Below are positions 32,933-41,649 of a stretch of DNA of 64,000 bases, piece by piece (the stretch's first letter is position 1; every line of letters starts with the position of its first letter). Position numbers and translations under genes: made by a program. The stretch is from the NCBI GenBank assembly GCA_964393835.1, contig CAYMUN010000005.1:1-64000 (forward strand), written 5' to 3'. The notes beneath the pieces are model-generated. The model was not told where the DNA came from, ran no database searches, and saw only the letters and a list, made by a program, of their open reading frames with translations. Origin of the DNA: CAYMUN01 sp964393835. Its GTDB lineage: Bacteria; Patescibacteriota; Saccharimonadia; Saccharimonadales; UBA4665.

Positions 32933-34948
32933 CTATTGTAACAGCTTGGCCGATGAGCTCGGCAGCTTGCTAGCTTGAGACAGCGTATAAACTCGGTGCA
33001 AACCATGATGGCGCGCGATTAGTATAATCGTACCTCCCAGAGCCATCAGGGCGCCCAGCAGTATTACGGCCAGAATATTGAGCGGTAAATCCCTAATGTC
33101 CTGACCGTTAGCAATTGCCGTTTTGGCACTGGCAATATAGCTAGCTACCAGACGGTGGGCCGGATAAGCCGAGTGGACGACAGCAAAGTCTGTAAGAGCC
33201 GCCGAGTAATGACTGCGCGAATACGATTCCAGGCCTTTGAGCCAGGCGTCTTGGGTACTGCTGTGACTGTTGAGACGAATATTATAGGCGCTGGCCAGAT
33301 CGGTAAAGTCGGTAATATCACGGATATAGCTCTTGGTAGCGTTACCCGGCTCGGCATTGGTGTAGCGATAGGTCAGCAGGCCAATTACCCGACCCTGATC
33401 ATCAATGGCCGGGCCGCCGCTATTGCCATGCGAAGCGTCGGCATCCGATTGGTACAACTTCCCCTTACCGCCGGCTGCCTGGCGAATGGCACTGACTACT
33501 CCGTCAGTCACTGTGACATCACTCTGGGTGATATCCACCAGCGGATTGCCGGCATCACCAGGGAAACCCATCAAGATGATTTTTTGATTTTGGACGACGC
33601 GCTCGGTCGCGATCGGGATAGCCGGCGCCTTGGTGACATTGATTTTAAGTAAGGCTACGTCACTGGATGAAAATCCATTTTTAGGATCGGCAATCGTCGT
33701 GTAATTATCTTTGGAGGAATAATTAGAGCCGATTAGCTGGGCCTGCTTGATAGTGTCGCTATCATGCCGCAAGGCCGCTAACTGGGCACTGTTTTTAAGA
33801 TTGATTAATTGTTGCAAATTAGGCGGTTCACTGCCCAGGGCCACCAGTGTTAATTCGCCCTTGTCAGAGAATTTTAACTGGTCATCAGAAAAGTTATAAA
33901 TCTTAGCCACCTGGGCGGCTAGGGCCGCCGCGTCGGCTTTGGTGGCTGTAATCTGGGCATCATTCAGGCCCAAGCTCCTGAGGTAGGAGCGCTGGACAGT
34001 ATCGTTAGAGGTTACCAAGCTGGCGACGGCATCTTTAGCACTATAGACCACGACGTGGCCGTTGGTGGCAATGTAGCCATTAGCCGTCGTCAAAAAGCCG
34101 CTGCCGCTAAACGACGCACAGCTGCTGTCACCTAATTTTTGATTATCAATCGTCAGGACACCACAAACGGTATGAAAGATCTGCACCACCGCCGGCGATA
34201 CGGCGTCAGATAGATATTTGGCATCGAGCTTACGATCAGCTGAGACACTGGGGGTGGTAAAGATATTTGTATGAGCCCCAAGGACAGCCTGATCGCCGGA
34301 AATATTTAAGCTGTCCAGCAACGGCGCAAAGGCCACCGGTATGGTCGCGCTGCCCACCAGGCCGGTAAGTTTAACGGCAAAAGCCCGCTGTTTTTTAACG
34401 CCTGTCCAAATGATGCCATAGCTTTTACCGCCTCCGTGATGGCTGGTAAATTCGTAAACAGTTTTGTAAACCGGCACGGCACTCAGCGTGTCGGCGGTAG
34501 CCGAAACCACCCGGGCGTCCACTTCGTTACTCAAACTGGCCGGAAATAATTGGACGGCGACCTGCTGGGCACTTAATCCAGCATTGGCGGCTTGCTGCTG
34601 AAGCGCTGTGAGCAGCGCGGTGTTGGGATTAACTTCGACACTAAACTCTGCCGCGCTGACCGCTCCGCTGATCCGGCCCGGTTTAGGCCGCACCGTGGCT
34701 GAATGATCAGTCGTGGAAATTGTAAAATCGGTGCTGTCAGCCTCAAAGCTGTAGCCGTAATCGGAATGAATTCGCTGCAGCGTGGCCGGGCTAGCCGCCG
34801 GGCTTGTACTGTTTACCGGGGCCGCCGTTTGTCGATTATGCGCGACGACGATGCCGATTTCGATGGCAATCCCTATTACTAGCGCAACTGATAAGAGAAG
34901 CGACGCGATGTGGCGGCGGCGATAGGGCTTACTGTGATGAGGTCGCAT
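32933..34948 (-). CDS. Membrane-anchored trypsin-like serine protease
   Basis: 671 residues. N-terminal membrane helix (about 14-36), a long beta-rich outer part, then a chymotrypsin-fold protease with His in GYIATNGHVVV, Asp in SSSDVALLKI and Ser in DASHGNSGGPAID. A second hydrophobic helix is near the C-terminus (about 625-645), leaving a short cytoplasmic tail. No PDZ domain is evident, unlike HtrA. Cys pair CGVLT...SSCASF may be disulfide-bonded. A -10-like TATGCT is nine bases before ATG. Substrates unknown. Confidence 0.85.
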   Translation of the reverse strand: MRPHHSKPYRRRHIASLLLSVALVIGIAIEIGIVVAHNRQTAAPVNSTSPAASPATLQRIHSDYGYSFEADSTDFTISTTDHSATVRPKPGRISGAVSAAEFSVEVNPNTALLTALQQQAANAGLSAQQVAVQLFPASLSNEVDARVVSATADTLSAVPVYKTVYEFTSHHGGGKSYGIIWTGVKKQRAFAVKLTGLVGSATIPVAFAPLLDSLNISGDQAVLGAHTNIFTTPSVSADRKLDAKYLSDAVSPAVVQIFHTVCGVLTIDNQKLGDSSCASFSGSGFLTTANGYIATNGHVVVYSAKDAVASLVTSNDTVQRSYLRSLGLNDAQITATKADAAALAAQVAKIYNFSDDQLKFSDKGELTLVALGSEPPNLQQLINLKNSAQLAALRHDSDTIKQAQLIGSNYSSKDNYTTIADPKNGFSSSDVALLKINVTKAPAIPIATERVVQNQKIILMGFPGDAGNPLVDITQSDVTVTDGVVSAIRQAAGGKGKLYQSDADASHGNSGGPAIDDQGRVIGLLTYRYTNAEPGNATKSYIRDITDFTDLASAYNIRLNSHSSTQDAWLKGLESYSRSHYSAALTDFAVVHSAYPAHRLVASYIASAKTAIANGQDIRDLPLNILAVILLGALMALGGTIILIARHHGLHRVYTLSQASKLPSSSAKLLQ

Positions 34949-34994
34949 ACAAGCTTAAGCATATCGCGTGACCGGTGTTTTGCACAAGGCCGAG

Positions 34995-35618
34995 CTACAA
35001 TTCTTCGAGCAGGCTGATAATCTCTTGCGGGGTGTGGGCTAGTGCCGTCGCGCCTTCTTCTTGGGTCAGGCTGCCGTGGCGGGCAAAACCCCAGGTCACC
35101 GCAATCGCTCGCAAACCGATTGATTCGGCAGCCTGGATATCGGTTAATTCATCGCCGACATACAGCGCGTCACGCAGCTCGATATTTTGCTCGCGCAGCA
35201 GCCGCCGAAGCGCCGGGGCTTTGCCAAACATGCCGACCCCACCGTAAATCTCCAAAAAATAAATGTGCAGTTTGTGGTGGTGCAAAAAGTGATGGATATT
35301 ATTGACCGAATTGGTGCTCAAAATGAATAACTCGTGGCCCTCGGCGTGTAGCTTGCGGATGACTTCTGGCATGCCCTCAAAGGGATGCAAATGCCGGATA
35401 GCATGGCGCATTCGCCAGCGGCCCTTAAAAAACAGCCGCGGCGCGCTCCACCAATGATAGCCGAGCTTACGCACCATACCGGCTACCGATAATCCCCTGA
35501 GGTGCTGTTTTTCGGTCGGGCTGAGCGGCCATTGTCCGGACTCACGAGCTAAAAATTCCGACACATAGTCAAAACTGTCAGCAATCGTACCGTCAAAATC
35601 AAAAATAATCGCCGCCAT
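34995..35618 (-). CDS. HAD-superfamily hydrolase (phosphoglycolate phosphatase-like)
   Basis: 207 residues. Motif I IIFDFDGTIADSFD (nucleophile Asp), motif II ILSTNS, motif III Lys in FGKAPAL and motif IV YVGDELTDIQAA. A helical cap lies between motifs I and II. Likely a small phosphomonoesterase; the true substrate is not readable. TAAACT (35627-35632) eight bases before ATG suggests a leaderless mRNA. Confidence 0.85.
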   Translation of the reverse strand: MAAIIFDFDGTIADSFDYVSEFLARESGQWPLSPTEKQHLRGLSVAGMVRKLGYHWWSAPRLFFKGRWRMRHAIRHLHPFEGMPEVIRKLHAEGHELFILSTNSVNNIHHFLHHHKLHIYFLEIYGGVGMFGKAPALRRLLREQNIELRDALYVGDELTDIQAAESIGLRAIAVTWGFARHGSLTQEEGATALAHTPQEIISLLEEL

Positions 35619-35634
35619 GACTTACTAGTTTAGC

Positions 35635-36117
35635 TTAGTCCGTAATTGGTTCATAGGGTATATGGCACATGCCGCGCCCGGTACGTTCGGCATATTTCTG
35701 GTGATAATCTTCGGCCGGGTAAAATATTCCTGCTTTGGTAATCTCGGTAACGATTGGTTTTTCAAAACTAGCCTGGATTTCGGCCTTGATAGTCTCGGCA
35801 ATCTTTTTTTGATCGTCGTTCACATAAAAAATCGCCGTACGGTAACTATCGCCAATGTCCGGGCCTTGGCGGTTGACCTGGGTCGGATCATGCATCCGGA
35901 AAAATTGCCGGCACAACGCCTCATAACTGACCTGCCCTGGATCAAACTCCAGGAGTACCGCTTCGGCATGACCGGTCGTGTGGGTGCAAACTTCTTCGTA
36001 AGACGGGTCTTTAGTATGTCCCCCGGTATAGCCGACCAGACTGCTGCTAACCCCGGGTACCTGATCAAAATAGTATTGCACTCCCCAAAAGCAGCCAGCC
36101 GCGAAAATAGCTTTCAT
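35635..36117 (-). CDS. msrA: Peptide methionine-S-sulfoxide reductase
   Basis: 160 residues. The catalytic GCFWG is at residues 8-12, followed by GVSSSLVGYTGGHTKDPSYEEVC and the C-terminal YPAEDYHQKY, all MsrA signatures. Repairs oxidised Met in proteins using thioredoxin. AAGG/AGG RBS elements precede the ATG. No msrB fused or adjacent. Confidence 0.95.
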   Translation of the reverse strand: MKAIFAAGCFWGVQYYFDQVPGVSSSLVGYTGGHTKDPSYEEVCTHTTGHAEAVLLEFDPGQVSYEALCRQFFRMHDPTQVNRQGPDIGDSYRTAIFYVNDDQKKIAETIKAEIQASFEKPIVTEITKAGIFYPAEDYHQKYAERTGRGMCHIPYEPITD

Positions 36118-36130
36118 AGTCTACCTATCC

Positions 36131-36433
36131 TTACAGAGTTTTAATTATGGTGGCGATGGCCATGACAAACACCAGCAGGCCGAGAGCCCGACGAAAATAA
36201 TTAGCGCCGCCAGTCACCTCAAGTATAGACCAGATGATCAGGGAGCCTGAGCCGGCCCAGGAAAAAATATCAGACAATAGACCCCGGCTGAGGAGTAGCG
36301 AAATCATTGTTATGACCGCCCAGCCGATGAGCCAGCCATTTGGGTTTTGCCAGATAACCACCCGTCCTTGGCGGTCTCTCCAGGTCTTGTCCCACAAGTT
36401 TCGTTGCTTACCGCGATAGTATGTCTGGTGCAC
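36131..36433 (-). CDS. Small two-helix membrane protein, unknown
   Basis: 100 residues. A basic Trp-rich N-terminus (QRNLWDKTWRDRQGR) then two or three membrane helices (about 33-50, 58-72, 83-98). No family recognised. GTG start with a TATACT box about 26 bases upstream and only a weak G-rich RBS. Upstream of msrA on the same strand, 13 bases apart. Confidence 0.55.
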   Translation of the reverse strand: MHQTYYRGKQRNLWDKTWRDRQGRVVIWQNPNGWLIGWAVITMISLLLSRGLLSDIFSWAGSGSLIIWSILEVTGGANYFRRALGLLVFVMAIATIIKTL

Positions 36434-36493
36434 GCTCTAAAATACCCCCTAAAACCTCTAGTATAGCGCGGCTGGCGGCCTGTGCATAATCTG

Positions 36494-36543
36494 TTGCAAA
36501 GACTACAGATTAAGCATACATTTAAGGTATTAACTCTAGGAGG
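36494..36543 (+). promoter_or_regulatory. Promoter and RBS of the 36552 membrane protein gene
   Basis: TTGCAA (36494-36499) and TACATT (36517-36522) are separated by 17 bases. AGGAGG (36538-36543) follows in the short leader, eight bases before the ATG. Confidence 0.65.
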
Positions 36544-36551
36544 TTCCCATT

Positions 36552-37073
36552 ATGAGCGCGTTACAACCATTAGAAACAGCTCTTGATGATCTGTTTGTCA
36601 AAAAGGCTCCGGCCTTGCCTGCCAACGGCAAAAAAGCCCTAGTTGAGTATCTACCTTGGATCAACTTGTTTTTTGGCATTATCGCCCTGTATACCGCCTA
36701 TGTGCTGTGGCACTGGGCCCATATCGCCAACGGCCTTATCGATTACGCCAATCAGTTAAGCGCTACATATGGCAGCCCGAGCGTAGCTAATGTCGACCGT
36801 ATGGGTCTGGGCATCTGGCTCGGGCTGATTATCTTAGTTATCCAAGCTGTCATCTATATCGCGGCTTTTCAAGCGACCCGCGAGCGCAAAAAATCCGGCT
36901 GGGATTTGATGTTTTACGCTGCCCTGCTCAATGTGGTATACGGCGTGGTGATCCTGTTTAGTAATTACGGCAGCATCGGCAGTTTGCTGGGTACCCTAGT
37001 TGGTTCGGCTATCGGCCTCTACCTGTTGTTTCAGATTCGAAGCAGCTACCTTAAACACCCCACTCCACACTAA
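36552..37073 (+). CDS. Four-helix membrane protein, unknown
   Basis: 173 residues. About four hydrophobic helices (about 36-56, 87-108, 118-136, 140-160) after a 30-residue soluble lead; ends in a basic SSYLKHPTPH tail. No catalytic motif. Strong SD-led start with a good promoter, unlike the leaderless majority, so it may be highly expressed. Convergent with the zincin gene. Confidence 0.7.
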   Translation: MSALQPLETALDDLFVKKAPALPANGKKALVEYLPWINLFFGIIALYTAYVLWHWAHIANGLIDYANQLSATYGSPSVANVDRMGLGIWLGLIILVIQAVIYIAAFQATRERKKSGWDLMFYAALLNVVYGVVILFSNYGSIGSLLGTLVGSAIGLYLLFQIRSSYLKHPTPH

Positions 37074-37080
37074 AGAGTAA

Positions 37081-37449
37081 CTACTCTAATTCGCGAATCT
37101 GATCGTGATCAAGCCCGTAATAATGGGCAATCTCATGCCACAGCGTGTGCTTAATCTGCTCTTTGAGCGCGGCTTCAGTGGCGACCAAAGCCGTTAATGG
37201 CCCCCTAAACAAGGTAATCTTGTCCGGATAGATACGAGTCATACCCTGACGCCGCGGCAAGGGCGTACCCTCATATAACCCCAGCAAAGTTTGATCGTGC
37301 CGGAGCCGCAGTTTGTCGCGCTGTTCCGGCGTCGGCTCTTCCTCGTACAGAATCGCCACATTTTGAATATTTTTGACATGCTCCCCAGGCAGCTCGGTCA
37401 GCGCCTGGTCAATGAGCCGCTGAAATTCCTCATCACTGACATCGATCAT
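37081..37449 (-). CDS. Zincin-like minimal metallopeptidase
   Basis: 122 residues. The C-terminal HTLWHEIAHYYGLDHDQIRELE contains HExxH plus a downstream His in GxxH spacing, the mark of the short Zincin_1 (PF06262-type) family. An ATG four bases past the lysK stop suggests coupling. No clear RBS. Substrate unknown. Confidence 0.85.
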   Translation of the reverse strand: MIDVSDEEFQRLIDQALTELPGEHVKNIQNVAILYEEEPTPEQRDKLRLRHDQTLLGLYEGTPLPRRQGMTRIYPDKITLFRGPLTALVATEAALKEQIKHTLWHEIAHYYGLDHDQIRELE

Positions 37450-37452
37450 ATT

Positions 37453-38985
37453 TTAAGTCTCAAGCCGTAATCTCTTGAGCAGCCAGTCCCTCGGTAAAAT
37501 ACTGAGAAACCAGCCGGCCCGCGGCCCGGAATCTTTACCGATAAGAGCTTGGTACAGCGTAACGAAAAGTTCTTTGGCGGGGAGCTCACTAGAATCTTTT
37601 TGCTCATAGACCGCCTGATGGAACCATGCCCCGTCAGCATCTGGTGGCGCCGTAGATATTTTTTCGGCTAGAGTTGCTAAAAACTGTTTCTGGGCAGCAC
37701 TAAAACGATCGCTCTCGACGCTAGATTGCAGAGAAAACTTAATTGCTTCGGGGGCTCTTTTAGTTAACCAGGCATCGATAAACTTGAGCTCCCTAATGAT
37801 GGTTTGGCTGTCGGCTTGTACCTCGCGCGTGTATTCCGTCCGCCCAATGATCTCCAGGGTAAGTTGTGGGTCTTTAAGCGCCGCCTGATAGCTCACCACC
37901 AACAGCGAAAAGGGTATCTGGCTGATAGTTGGCTGCTCTACGCCGTGAAGACACAGATCAATTAATTGCCGCTCATCCAACGTTTTTTCCTCTTTGACTA
38001 ATAATTCACTAAACTCGTCGACCAGCCTGATCAGTGTCGTACCTTCGTCAAAAAACAGTTGTTTATTGGGAGCATACCGCAGCACAAAAAACCAAACGAC
38101 TTCCGGCGGCAGTACTTCCAGCAGCTCGGCGGCGGTAATCACATCGCCGGAGCTCTTACTCATTTTTTTGGTATCACCGGTACGATTGATAAAATTATAT
38201 GGCAGCGGAAGCGGCGCTGTTGCCTTAAACACCAGCTCGACGATGGCTACGCCGGTATCGTACGAGCCGCCTTTGGTAGCATGATCCCGCCCAAAAGGTT
38301 CGGCTTGGACGCTAAGCAACCACCAGCGGGCCGGCCAATCAATCCGCCAATTAAGTTTTACCAGTCCGGCATCATAGCTGGTTTGACGATCAGCACCGTC
38401 CTTATCTTTAAACACCAGAGTTTTTGTCTGTTTATCATAGCTGGCTATGGCTCGATTTTTGAGATACCCGTCTTCTACTACCTGCACTGGTGACCAATCC
38501 TCACCAACCGCATGGCCGGAGATTGATTCTAAAAGCTGCTTAATGGTGTCTGTGTGCTCGAGAGCGATCTCGATGGCCTCCACGAAAAAGCCTTGGCGGT
38601 ATTTTTGGTGAGCCCGTACCACCTCCATATCAAGATGCATCTTTTTGGCAGCTACAAATAAATCTTTTACGTAGTAATCAGCGTATGACAGGTCGGAACC
38701 GTCAGGTGCCGGCACGTCACAAAGCGGCTTGCCCAAATACTGCTTAAACTCGGGGGGGACGTTGACGGGCACTTTTCGAAAGATGTCGAGATCATCAACG
38801 ATATGGAGATGGCGGGCCTGACGACCACGCCGTCGGAGCTCCCAAGCGACTGCTTCAGCGGTCAATACTTCTCGTAAGGTACCTAAATGATAGGTGCCGG
38901 ACGGCGAAACTCCCGACGAAACCACTACCTCCCCCTCGGGGTGACGGGCTACTAATTCATCCGCGACCTTATTCAACCATTGCAT
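37453..38985 (-). CDS. lysK: Lysyl-tRNA synthetase, class I
   Basis: 510 residues. Rossmann-fold class I signatures: SGTYHLGTLREVLTAEAVAW (HIGH-like) and TKKMSKSSGDV (KMSKS). This is the archaeal-type enzyme, unrelated to class II LysS. Charges tRNA-Lys. TATACT with upstream TGC (38995-39000) lies nine bases before ATG, leaderless, although greA lies just upstream on the same strand. greA followed by a lysyl-tRNA synthetase is also the Firmicutes order. Confidence 0.95.
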   Translation of the reverse strand: MQWLNKVADELVARHPEGEVVVSSGVSPSGTYHLGTLREVLTAEAVAWELRRRGRQARHLHIVDDLDIFRKVPVNVPPEFKQYLGKPLCDVPAPDGSDLSYADYYVKDLFVAAKKMHLDMEVVRAHQKYRQGFFVEAIEIALEHTDTIKQLLESISGHAVGEDWSPVQVVEDGYLKNRAIASYDKQTKTLVFKDKDGADRQTSYDAGLVKLNWRIDWPARWWLLSVQAEPFGRDHATKGGSYDTGVAIVELVFKATAPLPLPYNFINRTGDTKKMSKSSGDVITAAELLEVLPPEVVWFFVLRYAPNKQLFFDEGTTLIRLVDEFSELLVKEEKTLDERQLIDLCLHGVEQPTISQIPFSLLVVSYQAALKDPQLTLEIIGRTEYTREVQADSQTIIRELKFIDAWLTKRAPEAIKFSLQSSVESDRFSAAQKQFLATLAEKISTAPPDADGAWFHQAVYEQKDSSELPAKELFVTLYQALIGKDSGPRAGWFLSILPRDWLLKRLRLET

Positions 38986-39004
38986 GATGCCTCAAGTATA
39001 GCAG

Positions 39005-39463
39005 CTAGCTGATGTCGACGATTTTGTAGGTGGTGGTATCGCTAGGGGTGGTAATTTCGATGGATTCGCCCTCTTTTTTGCCGAGCAGGGCCTGACCGAT
39101 TGGGGATTCATCAGAAATTTTGCCGTTTAGCGGATCGGCTTCGACGGTGCCAACAACTTGAAATTCTTTAGCCTTGCCATCACCCTTGAGCTTGACGGTC
39201 GAGCCGAGCTGGACTTTACTGTCGCCTTTGGGTTTTTTGATGATTTCGACGTTGCGGAGGATATTTTCGATTTCGGAAATGCGGGCTTCGTTACGCTCCT
39301 GCTCGGCACGGGCGGTTTGATACTCGGCGTTTTCGCCTAGGTCACCCTGCTCACGGGCAGTTTTGATAGCGTCAGCAATGCCTGCTCGCTTGGCGATCAG
39401 GGTGTCTACTTCTACCTGTAACTCGTCGACACCTGTCTGGGTCAATCGAAATAGTTTCTTCAT
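39005..39463 (-). CDS. greA: Transcription elongation factor GreA
   Basis: 152 residues. N-terminal antiparallel coiled coil with the acidic tip in GDLGENAEYQTARAEQ, then an FKBP-like C-terminal domain with DGKAKEFQVVGTVEAD and ISDESPIGQALLGKKEG. Rescues backtracked RNA polymerase. AGGAGG lies about ten bases before ATG. The ATG overlaps the stop of a 16-codon ORF. Confidence 0.96.
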   Translation of the reverse strand: MKKLFRLTQTGVDELQVEVDTLIAKRAGIADAIKTAREQGDLGENAEYQTARAEQERNEARISEIENILRNVEIIKKPKGDSKVQLGSTVKLKGDGKAKEFQVVGTVEADPLNGKISDESPIGQALLGKKEGESIEITTPSDTTTYKIVDIS

Positions 39464-39510
39464 CGGTCTTCCCTCCTTATATGGTCTATACCAACTACGT
39501 AGCCGGCCAT
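39460..39510 (-). CDS. 16-codon mini-ORF overlapping the greA start
   Basis: Encodes MAGYVVGIDHIRREDR and stops in an ATGA overlap with greA. It contains the greA SD sequence. TATAAT with TGC at 39529-39534 is about 18 bases upstream. It could deliver ribosomes to greA by coupling. Coding status not proven. Confidence 0.35.
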   Translation of the reverse strand: MAGYVVGIDHIRREDR

Positions 39511-39541
39511 TTGTCTAGTGTCAGGCTTATTATAGCAACGC

Positions 39542-40798
39542 TTAGGCGTTAATATCCAGTATTTTAAACAGTTCGTCGCGACTGACTTGGCGAGCTTCGC
39601 TCGCAGTACGCGCTTTGAGTTCAAAGGTACCCGCGGCCTGTGTTTTGTCACTGACCACCAGGCGGTACGGTATGCCGAGTAAGTCAGCGTCGGCAAATTT
39701 GGCGCCGGGCCGCGTATCTCGGTCATCATATAGTACCGGAACGCCGTTTTGTGTCAAGCTTTGGTAGAGCTCATCAGCTGTTTTAATAACCTCCGTATCC
39801 TCCCCAAGCCGAGCCAAGTACACCTGCGCCGGAGCTACGGCCTCAGGCCAGACCAGGCCCTTGTCATCGGCAAAGTGCTCGGCCAGCAGCCCCATCAGCC
39901 GGCTGACGCCAATACCATAACAACCCATGACCATTGACTGGCGGTTGCCCTGCTCGTCAGTGTAATAGACATCCAGCGCGTCAGAATATTTGCTGCCTAA
40001 GGCAAAGATATTGCCGACTTCGACGGCCCGCTTCTCGACCAGCTCTTCGCGTTTGAGCCCGAGTTGCTGCAATACTTCATCGGTATAGACTTCTTTGTTG
40101 ACCGCCAGGCGTCGACCCTCGTGGACATAAATAGTGTCTTCGCCAACATGGCTCAAGGTCTGGAATTCATCGCTGAATTGGCTAAAAATTCCGCCGCTGG
40201 CGTAGGTACGATAGGTGAGGTCACCGATACCGAGACGCTCATAAACCCTGAGATAGGCCGCGGCGGCCTTTTCGTAGAACGCGTCATGCTCGGCTTGAGT
40301 ACGACTAAACGAATACAGGTCTTTCATCAAGAATTCGCGGCCGCGCATCAGACCGCTCTTTGCCCTGAGCTCGTTACGAAACTTGCTCTGAATCTGGTAA
40401 ATGTAAACCGGCAGGTCTTTGTATGAGCTGACGAAATCATGCAGCATATCGGTAATCGGCTCCTCGTGAGTAAGCCCTACGCCGAGTTCCGTGCCGTTGG
40501 CCAGTTTGGTTTTGAACCAATTGTCGACCTTAGCGTCATCCCAGCGATCGGTTTTTTCCCAGATGTCTTTGGGCTGTAAAACCGTCATCTGGACTTCGTT
40601 GCCGCCGATAGCGTTCATTTCCTCGCGAACAATCTGAGCGATATTATCCAGCACTCGCTTGCCCAGCGGCAGATAGGCGTAGACGCCGGCCATTTCTTTA
40701 TGGATAAAGCCGGCCTGGATCAACAGTTGGGCATTTTTTGCGGTCTCATCGGCCGATATGGTCTTACTAGTTTTAGTAAATAGCTGCGACAGGCGCAT
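39542..40798 (-). CDS. proS: Prolyl-tRNA synthetase, short form without editing insert
   Basis: 418 residues. Motif 2 region KFRNELRAKSGLMRGREFLMKDLYSF and motif 3 GCYGIGVSRLMGLLAEHF are close together, so the about 180-residue cis-editing insertion of typical bacterial ProRS is missing. A C-terminal anticodon-binding domain is present. AAGGAG lies before ATG, with TGC-TACAAT (40821-40826) giving a short leader. Misacylated Ala-tRNA-Pro would need trans-editing or be tolerated. Confidence 0.93.
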   Translation of the reverse strand: MRLSQLFTKTSKTISADETAKNAQLLIQAGFIHKEMAGVYAYLPLGKRVLDNIAQIVREEMNAIGGNEVQMTVLQPKDIWEKTDRWDDAKVDNWFKTKLANGTELGVGLTHEEPITDMLHDFVSSYKDLPVYIYQIQSKFRNELRAKSGLMRGREFLMKDLYSFSRTQAEHDAFYEKAAAAYLRVYERLGIGDLTYRTYASGGIFSQFSDEFQTLSHVGEDTIYVHEGRRLAVNKEVYTDEVLQQLGLKREELVEKRAVEVGNIFALGSKYSDALDVYYTDEQGNRQSMVMGCYGIGVSRLMGLLAEHFADDKGLVWPEAVAPAQVYLARLGEDTEVIKTADELYQSLTQNGVPVLYDDRDTRPGAKFADADLLGIPYRLVVSDKTQAAGTFELKARTASEARQVSRDELFKILDINA

Positions 40799-40830
40799 GA
40801 TTCTCTCCTTGAATTACCTTATTGTAGCAC

Positions 40831-41649
40831 CTATCGCGGGTGGATCAGCGGCGCGATAAACAGGATGAAATAGGCGATGCCGTTTTTGATAGCGTGGAGG
40901 GTGATAGAGGCCCACAGACCGCCGGTTTTTTCGCGTAAATAAATGAGTACTAAACTGAGGACAAAGGTATCAAGGGCCGCGATGTAGAGCGGGCCGGCCG
41001 CCCCACCCTCCGGCAAATGGGCGATTGCAAAGATCGCGCTGGTAGCGATGACCGCCCCGACAACAGGCAGAGCTTTTTTAAAACTGGTATACAGCAGGCC
41101 GCGGACAACGATTTCTTCGGCAAAGGGCGGCAGCACCACCAGGCTGACAAATGTCACGGCGAGGGCCAAGCTACCATGGACGTCAGTAAAACCAATCTCT
41201 TGCGGCTGGTTAATATCCAGACCCGGGATCAGGGCAGACGCGACCCCTACGGTGAAAATATAGAGCAGGAAATAAGGCGGTACGGCCGCCAAGCCGTAAA
41301 CTACGTCACGCCACCGTGGGCGGCGTAAACCGATGCTGGCAAAACCTTGCTTATAACGCCGTAAAAACAGATAGATGGCTCCTAGCGTCAGGCTTTCGGC
41401 CAAGAGGATATACCCAAACTGGGCACCAACCGAAGCTTTTAGCCAGGCAGCTGCCTCGTCGCTCGTCCAATGATGGAGCCATGGATAAATAGAAATGACT
41501 ATAGCAGCGATGATCTGGGCGCCGTAAAAAACCAAAACCGCGAACACCACTGCGCCCCATGGGTTCCAGGGCACTCGAGTTATTTTAGTAGCCGGCGATT
41601 CAGCGTCGGCGTGATCCGGTACGGAGTGGTTAGAAAAAACGTTTAACAT
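40831..41649 (-). CDS. CPBP-family intramembrane metalloprotease (CAAX-like)
   Basis: 272 residues, about eight helices. Conserved EE...R motif in PPFAEEIVVRGLLY, then IFAIAHLPEG and SITLHAIKNGIAYF, the family H-bearing helices. Cleaves membrane substrates or acts as scaffold; substrate unknown. ATG 41649 overlaps the rseP end by 20 bases; a TTG one codon upstream is an alternative start. Follows rseP in the pruned rpsB-proS cluster. Confidence 0.88.
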   Translation of the reverse strand: MLNVFSNHSVPDHADAESPATKITRVPWNPWGAVVFAVLVFYGAQIIAAIVISIYPWLHHWTSDEAAAWLKASVGAQFGYILLAESLTLGAIYLFLRRYKQGFASIGLRRPRWRDVVYGLAAVPPYFLLYIFTVGVASALIPGLDINQPQEIGFTDVHGSLALAVTFVSLVVLPPFAEEIVVRGLLYTSFKKALPVVGAVIATSAIFAIAHLPEGGAAGPLYIAALDTFVLSLVLIYLREKTGGLWASITLHAIKNGIAYFILFIAPLIHPR

